From Cavenderia fasciculata (taxonomy: Eukaryota > Evosea > Eumycetozoa > Acytosteliales > Cavenderiaceae), in NCBI RefSeq assembly GCF_000203815.1, contig NW_004457737.1, positions 682,001 to 746,000 on the forward strand: a stretch of 64,000 nucleotides of DNA, in the 5' to 3' direction. Below, piece by piece: positions 58,739 to 64,000 of the stretch (positions are counted from its first letter, which is position 1; the number at the start of each line of letters is the position of its first letter). The translations under genes were made by a program, and so were the position numbers. The notes beneath the pieces were generated by a model, which was not told the origin of the DNA, made no database searches, and was given only the letters and a program-made list of their open reading frames with translations.

Positions 58739-61645
58739 ATGTCACATTTAATAGTAATAGTAACAGCTGCTTTAATGCTTTTATTGTTGAATATTACTTC
58801 CATTCATTGTGAAAAAGACCCGAATACATTTGATTGGCCAACTTCAGAAGGAGGGAATGGTCACACATACAAAGGATTACTTTTGGCTACTCCTTCAATC
58901 AAAGAGGTGATTCACCTATGTGAAAGTGCCAAAAGCAGTACATTTAAATCGTATGTTGTCACACTTGAATCAAAACAAGAATGGGATTTTATTAAAACCC
59001 ATTGGTTACAACCAATGATATGGGTCTCTGGTAAAGACATCAGAGGCAATGGGAATTATTCCTATTCAAGTGGACCAGGAACCAATCAACCACTATTTAA
59101 TATGTATACTGGTCAATGTTGGGGTATGTCTATTTAATAGTATCTATCAACTCTTTATAAAATTAATTGTATTAATTATTTTTATTTTTATTATAGGATA
59201 TTGTCCATTCCAAGCAGGTGAACCATCTTTAACTCCTGCTGAAGATCAATATATTTACATCAGAAGACCGACTTGGAATTTTAATAATGATGATGGTTAT
59301 AATGATCAAGTTTATGCAGCAATATGAATTAGAACCAATTTCAGAGGTATATGTTCCATCAATCGGTACAAATGGAGGATCAATAACAATCAACAATCTA
59401 TCACAATTCAACATACAAACAATCAACATTACATTTTCCAACCCATCCAAACAACTCTCAAAATCATGTCAAATAACATCAAAACAAGGAACATCAGTCA
59501 CTTGTACTGTTCCACGTCTATCTGGATTTCATAATGTCACTGTTCAAGATGCTAGTGGAGTCAACTCAACACACTATGCATGGCAACCATATCCACCATT
59601 TATCAAAGCTGTCTATCCATCATTCACTGCCAATGGATTGGTTACACTGATTGGTGATAACTTTGGTGATAACAGTAATAATATAGTATCTGTTAATGTT
59701 TCAACATCTAATATTACTTGTAATATTATGTCTGTATCATCAAATCAGATTTTTTGTAAACTCGTATCATCTCTTAATGCAACTACCAAACTACTTCCCA
59801 TTTCAATTTCAATTGATGATGTTTATACCCGAACCCATAAACCCTATATTTGTATGTATATATAAATGATTAAATAATATTATTATTTTATAGTTTGTGA
59901 TTTAATTCTAATGCAATACTCTATTTTCAATATAGTCTGTGCCAATAGATTCCATTCAACCATTCTATTTGGTGGAGAATACGAAAAAGTCAATGGATTG
60001 ATGATTGGCAACATCAAAATTGGTGCAACTCCAAATGCTCCATATATTGGTGCAATAGAATCACAAGAAATGTATCATTGTTTGAATCGATCATTGAATA
60101 TCATTGACTACCCTGACTTTAGATTTTGGCAAGGTGTATCATACAACAGTAATAATAACAGTTTTACAAGAAATAATGGCCCTTTCAAAGGGACACCATC
60201 TCAATACTTCAAATGTTACACCATCAAATAATATTCTATATGATATTTATGGTGGGACGATTTCATCCGACATTGAAAATGTTAGCTATTGCACACCATT
60301 AATTGCATTTAATATAACCGATTCACCGATGATTGACAATATACTAGTATCATACCTGGACAAGCATCACAGGTTACAATCAACGGTAATCATTTTGGAA
60401 AAGATAGTTCATATGTTTTGATAAGCATTCAAGGAAGTCAATGTAAATCACCAATGTTTATTGAAAACAACTATCAACAAATTACTTGTTCATTGGGTAG
60501 TGTTGAACCTTATTCAACCGATCTAAATTATACTGTTAAAATTGGAGTTGGTGGAATGCTTACAACCAAAGTTGTATCTCTTGCAAAAGAGTGTCTTAAC
60601 AATTGCTCGGCACATGGCATTTGCAACCAAACATTTGGGACATGCAAATGTAACAGTGGTCATGAACCCCTATTGGATTGTTCATCATTGGTCAATCGTA
60701 GTCAGTTACTAAACACAACCGTTTGGGATAACGGCATGTCACTTTTTTCAACTGATCAAACGATCAGTGGTGTGATTGTTAATTTCACAACTGGCATACA
60801 ATTCATTCGTGAAATCAATCACGATAAATCAATAATTAAAACAATATCCATAGATAATGTCGTGTGGACGCAAGAGGAGGAGAAGACATCAGCCGGTGAC
60901 TTGGTATTTAATGCAAGAATGTTCAATCAACGCACAATTACAAGTCACAGTTGGTCAATACCAAGACACCAACACCACTTCATTTCTTGGTGAGGATATT
61001 CAAGTATCACCAAATTCAGTCAAATATCGAATCAAAATCACCAATTGGGTATGGTCATCACCGATCAATACATTACAGGTGATATTCCACACACAATCAG
61101 ATTCGGTAGAATTTGACAAGTGTGGTAAGCTAAAAGTCAGAAGTGATATATCTCGTGGTGATCAGATTATATGGACCAGAGTTCAAGTTGGACGGACACT
61201 TTTAAACTGTAAAATAGCAAGTAGAATGGTTATAGACAACTCGACAATCATTCCATCCAAAGTAACACTTCTCACAAACGATGATCCAATCTCTCAACAA
61301 ATCTGGAAAAATCGAAAATTCAACCTTTTAACCACGTTCCACATACCTCGATTCTCTCAATCGGTTGAACTCGATCCCGTCTTCAACGCACTCATTCTTG
61401 GCGATGACTCCAATCTGCCATATGAGTGCACTGAAGAGACATCTGACCGATGGACATTTATCATAGTCGCTGTTGTCTTATCGGCTGCACTACTCTCTAT
61501 CATAGTAGTAGTGTTAGTCATTGTATTCATAAAGCGACCACCAACAAACAGACCACCAAATAGAGAAGCCCCCATAGAAATGGATATAATTACAAGTTCA
61601 GAGGAAATCAATACCCAACAACAACAAAATAATAATGTATATTAG
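58739..61645 (+). pseudogene. Copy C of the lectin/IPT/EGF receptor gene, broken
   Basis: Exon 1 (58739-59123) encodes a signal peptide (MSHLIVIVTAALMLLLLNIT) and a C-type-lectin-like domain. Exon 2 (59197-59851) and exon 3 (59936 onward) carry IPT repeats (LVTLIGDNFGDNSNNIV), the EGF module (CLNNCSAHGICNQTFGTCKC), a TM helix (WTFIIVAVVLSAALLSIIVV) and the tail EEINTQQQQNNNVY. Compared with copies A and B the frame breaks at about 59330 (two bases lost), 60200 (about 19 bases lost), 60345 (one base) and 60938 (two bases). The C-terminal part from 60950 on is open and nearly identical to copy A. It is the most complete copy, with all domains present, but cannot be read through. Confidence 0.77.
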
Positions 61646-61885
61646 TATTAATAATATGTGCCTAATTAATAATAATAGTTAAATAAAAATAAAACCATGT
61701 TTTCATCAATTGTACAATTGATACTACTATTATTAGTCTAAAGAAAAAAAATAAAAAGTAATCCTTTAGTATGATTTGAGGATTCTCAAAGAAGAATAGA
61801 ATTGGGTAGATGAATCAAAGTGGAAAAAAAAGATATTAATCTCTTTATTTTATGCCTTTATCATTGCAGGGTTTGGTCGGATTGC
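61646..61885. other. Spacer between copy C and the kinase gene
   Basis: 240 AT-rich bases containing the 3' flanks of two convergent units. Nothing else is recognisable. Confidence 0.45.
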
Positions 61886-63635
61886 TTATTGTCCTCCAAT
61901 TGAGAATGATGATTTATCTGTTGGGTTTGATGGTGCTGGAGTATAGGGTGGTGTCTCGATTCGGTCTGATATCTTTTGCCAATCAACGCCCTCAAAAAAT
62001 GGGTGTTTCTTTATAGCTCCGGAATCAATTCTTTTTCTTTCTGGTGCAATTAAACTAAAATAATAGGAAATATAATTAGTATTTGTAAATCAAAAAAAAA
62101 GTCTTTCTTTAAGGTGTAAATTAAATAATTAATGGAATGAGAGTGGAAATGAATGAATGGTAAAAATAATTGATAGAGTAGATATGAATGAAATGAGAAA
62201 TGAAATGAAATGGAATGGAAGGAATGATAGGATAGATAAGAAGTAGCAAAAAAAATGTTTGATCTTTAAAAATTATAATATTTTTGGAAAATAATAATAA
62301 TTTAAACAAAAAAACATATTATATAGTTATATATAAATTATATATTAAATAGATATATATGGATAAATATATATAAATAGGATATATAAAAAATAATAAG
62401 AAATATAATATATACTATGTGATGTGTTTCCACAAGACAGTGAGTGGGTGTTTTTTTTGTTTGTTTTACAAAAAGATCCATACTCTCTAATTAAAGATTC
62501 TGCTACTTTTGAAATTGGTTGTTGGCTTTTGGAAATGGCAGTGTTTAAAAGTCCTCTCCAATTGCCAATGTTTTCTCTAATCTTTTGTTCGGTGGTGTCT
62601 GGCGATTCTACAAAAAGGGCTTGGCCGGCTACCAATTCGTAAAGGATAGCTCCCAATGACCAATAATCGCATAATTTGGAATAAACAATTCCTTGTACAA
62701 CTTCGACTGCCATATACTGTGGTGTACCAATATAAGATGTATATGACTAAATAGATAATATAGGGTAAATTAGTAAATGAATTATGAAATGTGAATGGTT
62801 GTGATATTGATTGATTGTTGTTACATACACAATTGGGGTTTCTTAAAAATGAAGTAAAATTGGGTGGAGTATTATTGTTGATGGTTGCAGCCAAACCACT
62901 AAAACCGTTTGGACCACTACTGCTACCACTTCCGATGCTAGGGGGAGAGGAGCTAACGATTTGTTTGGAACTACCAAAATCGCATAATACAAGATGACCA
63001 TCCTTGTCGATCATAAGATTCTCTGGTTTGACGTCACGATGAAGGAAACCAAGATTGTGAAAGTTTTCTATACAGACGACGAGTTCAGCCATGTAAAACT
63101 TGATCTCCTCGAGTTGGAATGGGTTATTGTCACACATACGTTTGTAACAATAACTGTTAAAGTCACCTCCTGAAATATACTCCATCACTAAATTGAATGA
63201 TGTATCATCTTGATCCAAAAAGGCATAATATAATTTTGGTGCTCTTTTACTATTCTTATTACTACATATTATCATTGCATCTCTTTCTCTTTTTGCTCTT
63301 TTTTTCTACAAAACAAAAAAAATTAATATTAATATATATTATTATTTGGAAATATATATTTCTTTTTCTTTTTGTTTTACACTTACAATTAATTCTGGAT
63401 CAGATGATAAATTGTACAATATTTTTTTGAGTGCATATATAGATTGAGTTGATTTTTCTTTTACAATAAATACTTCACCAAAGGAACCACTACCAATGGT
63501 TGAAATGATTTCGAAATCGGTGATGTTTGGAATCTTGTCATGACAACCTTGATGATGATAATTGAAATCCTCTTCTGAAAGTTCACTTGGAACATTGATT
63601 CTATTAGCAAATGATGGAATGTTGATTGGTTCCAT
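61886..63635 (-). CDS. AGC-type serine/threonine protein kinase
   Basis: Exons are 63635-63387, 63305-62829, 62746-62484 and 62054-61886, giving 385 residues. The exon 3 donor is GTATGG at 62483; this restores LIRDLIAPERKRIDSGAIKK. Kinase motifs: glycine loop GSGSFGEVFIV, Lys in YALKKIL, catalytic loop HRDVKPENLM and CDFGSSKQ (DFG). A Ser/Gly/Asn insert sits between DFG and the activation segment YIGTPQYMAVEVV, then CDYWSLGAILYELVAG. The APE position reads AVE. The end HPFFEGVDWQKI and a Pro-rich tail resemble AGC kinases such as PDK1, without a PH domain or a hydrophobic motif. The exact subfamily is unclear. Confidence 0.85.
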
Positions 63636-64000
63636 TGATGTTTGTTTTTCACAAAAAAAAAATTGATTTTAAAAAAATGGTTTCTCTTTTTTTCTTGTTT
63701 TGGTCTAGTTTGTTTGTTTGTTTGTTTGTTGTTTCTAATAAATTACTATTGAAGAGTAGAGTTGAAGGTTAATAAATATAAATAAATAATACTTTGAAAG
63801 TAAAGCAAGGAAGAGGAAAAAAGGTTGAATTTATAATAAAATATTATTTGTTTGAGGTGAGTTGGATTGGCTGGGATGTTGACGACTACGACGTAAAACA
63901 CAACAAAACGCAACACAATACAATGAAATGAATGAACAGTAATGTGTTTTTATGATTACGAAAATTTTAAAACAACCACAATTAATTGTTGTTGTGAGAC
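63636..64000. promoter_or_regulatory. Upstream region of the kinase gene
   Basis: AT-rich, with (TTTG)n at about 63708-63731 and A-tracts. Directly 5' of the minus-strand kinase start, so it should include its promoter. No other gene is seen to the window end. Confidence 0.4.

Noticed and set aside
1-64000. CRISPR arrays, bacterial operons or prophage-like regions
   Set aside because: Introns, codon use and gene content are eukaryotic; repeated words are microsatellites, with no repeat-spacer pattern.

Overview
This window is nuclear DNA of a dictyostelid social amoeba (Amoebozoa, Dictyostelia). The signs are AT-rich spacers, short AT-rich GT-AG introns, long Asn, Gln, Thr and Ser runs encoded by AAT/CAA/ACA repeats, T-tracts in front of genes, and proteins that look dictyostelid from end to end. 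Coding GC is higher than I would expect of D. discoideum, so another dictyostelid is more likely. I cannot name the species. Exon joins below were worked out by hand from frame and splice sites.

Layout. 1-612: N-terminal part of a Gln/Asn-rich protein (minus). 1423-3186: ribosomal protein L3. 3.2-5.6 kb: gene-poor stretch with decayed coding pieces. 5683-7397: seven-TM protein. 8243-9543: low-complexity protein. 9950-12887: broken copy A of a lectin/IPT/EGF membrane-protein gene. 13890-14645: GINS subunit PSF1. 15615-19590: large unrecognised protein. 19688-19975: small chitin-binding-domain ORF. 21448-23715: Ubl-Ubl-VWA protein with a C-terminal pseudo-GTPase-like region. 23953-26642: SLAC1/TehA-like membrane protein. 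27138-28053: GRAM-like coiled-coil protein. 28177-30140: WDR74/NSA1. 31428-34146: single-pass surface protein. 35778-36244: thioredoxin-fold protein. 36895-39309: glycogen branching enzyme. 40081-44818: C2/RasGAP/DUF547 protein. 46923-47602: SRP14. 47866-48890: proteasome PSMD8. 49175-49796: TXNDC17. 50.0-53.0 kb: broken copy B. 53235-55249: BRD8-like bromodomain protein. 55357-55441: small inverted-repeat element. 56471-57769: D-lactate dehydrogenase. 58.0-61.65 kb: broken copy C (inverted). 61886-63635: AGC-type protein kinase.

Most genes are ordinary housekeeping genes in mixed orientations and form no operon or pathway cluster. The accessory signal is the repeated surface-receptor unit: signal peptide, C-type-lectin-like domain, IPT/TIG domains, one EGF-like module, one TM helix and a short Gln-rich tail. 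It recalls the Tgr and related cell-recognition proteins of dictyostelids. Three long copies lie in about 52 kb, each with several hundred bases of the same 5' flank, and each is broken differently. A fourth, very short relic lies at about 4.17-4.30 kb. I read this as a recently expanded recognition-receptor family with local copies now decaying.

The most novel-looking intact gene is the Ubl-Ubl-VWA protein, whose C-terminus resembles a Ras-superfamily fold without its catalytic motifs.
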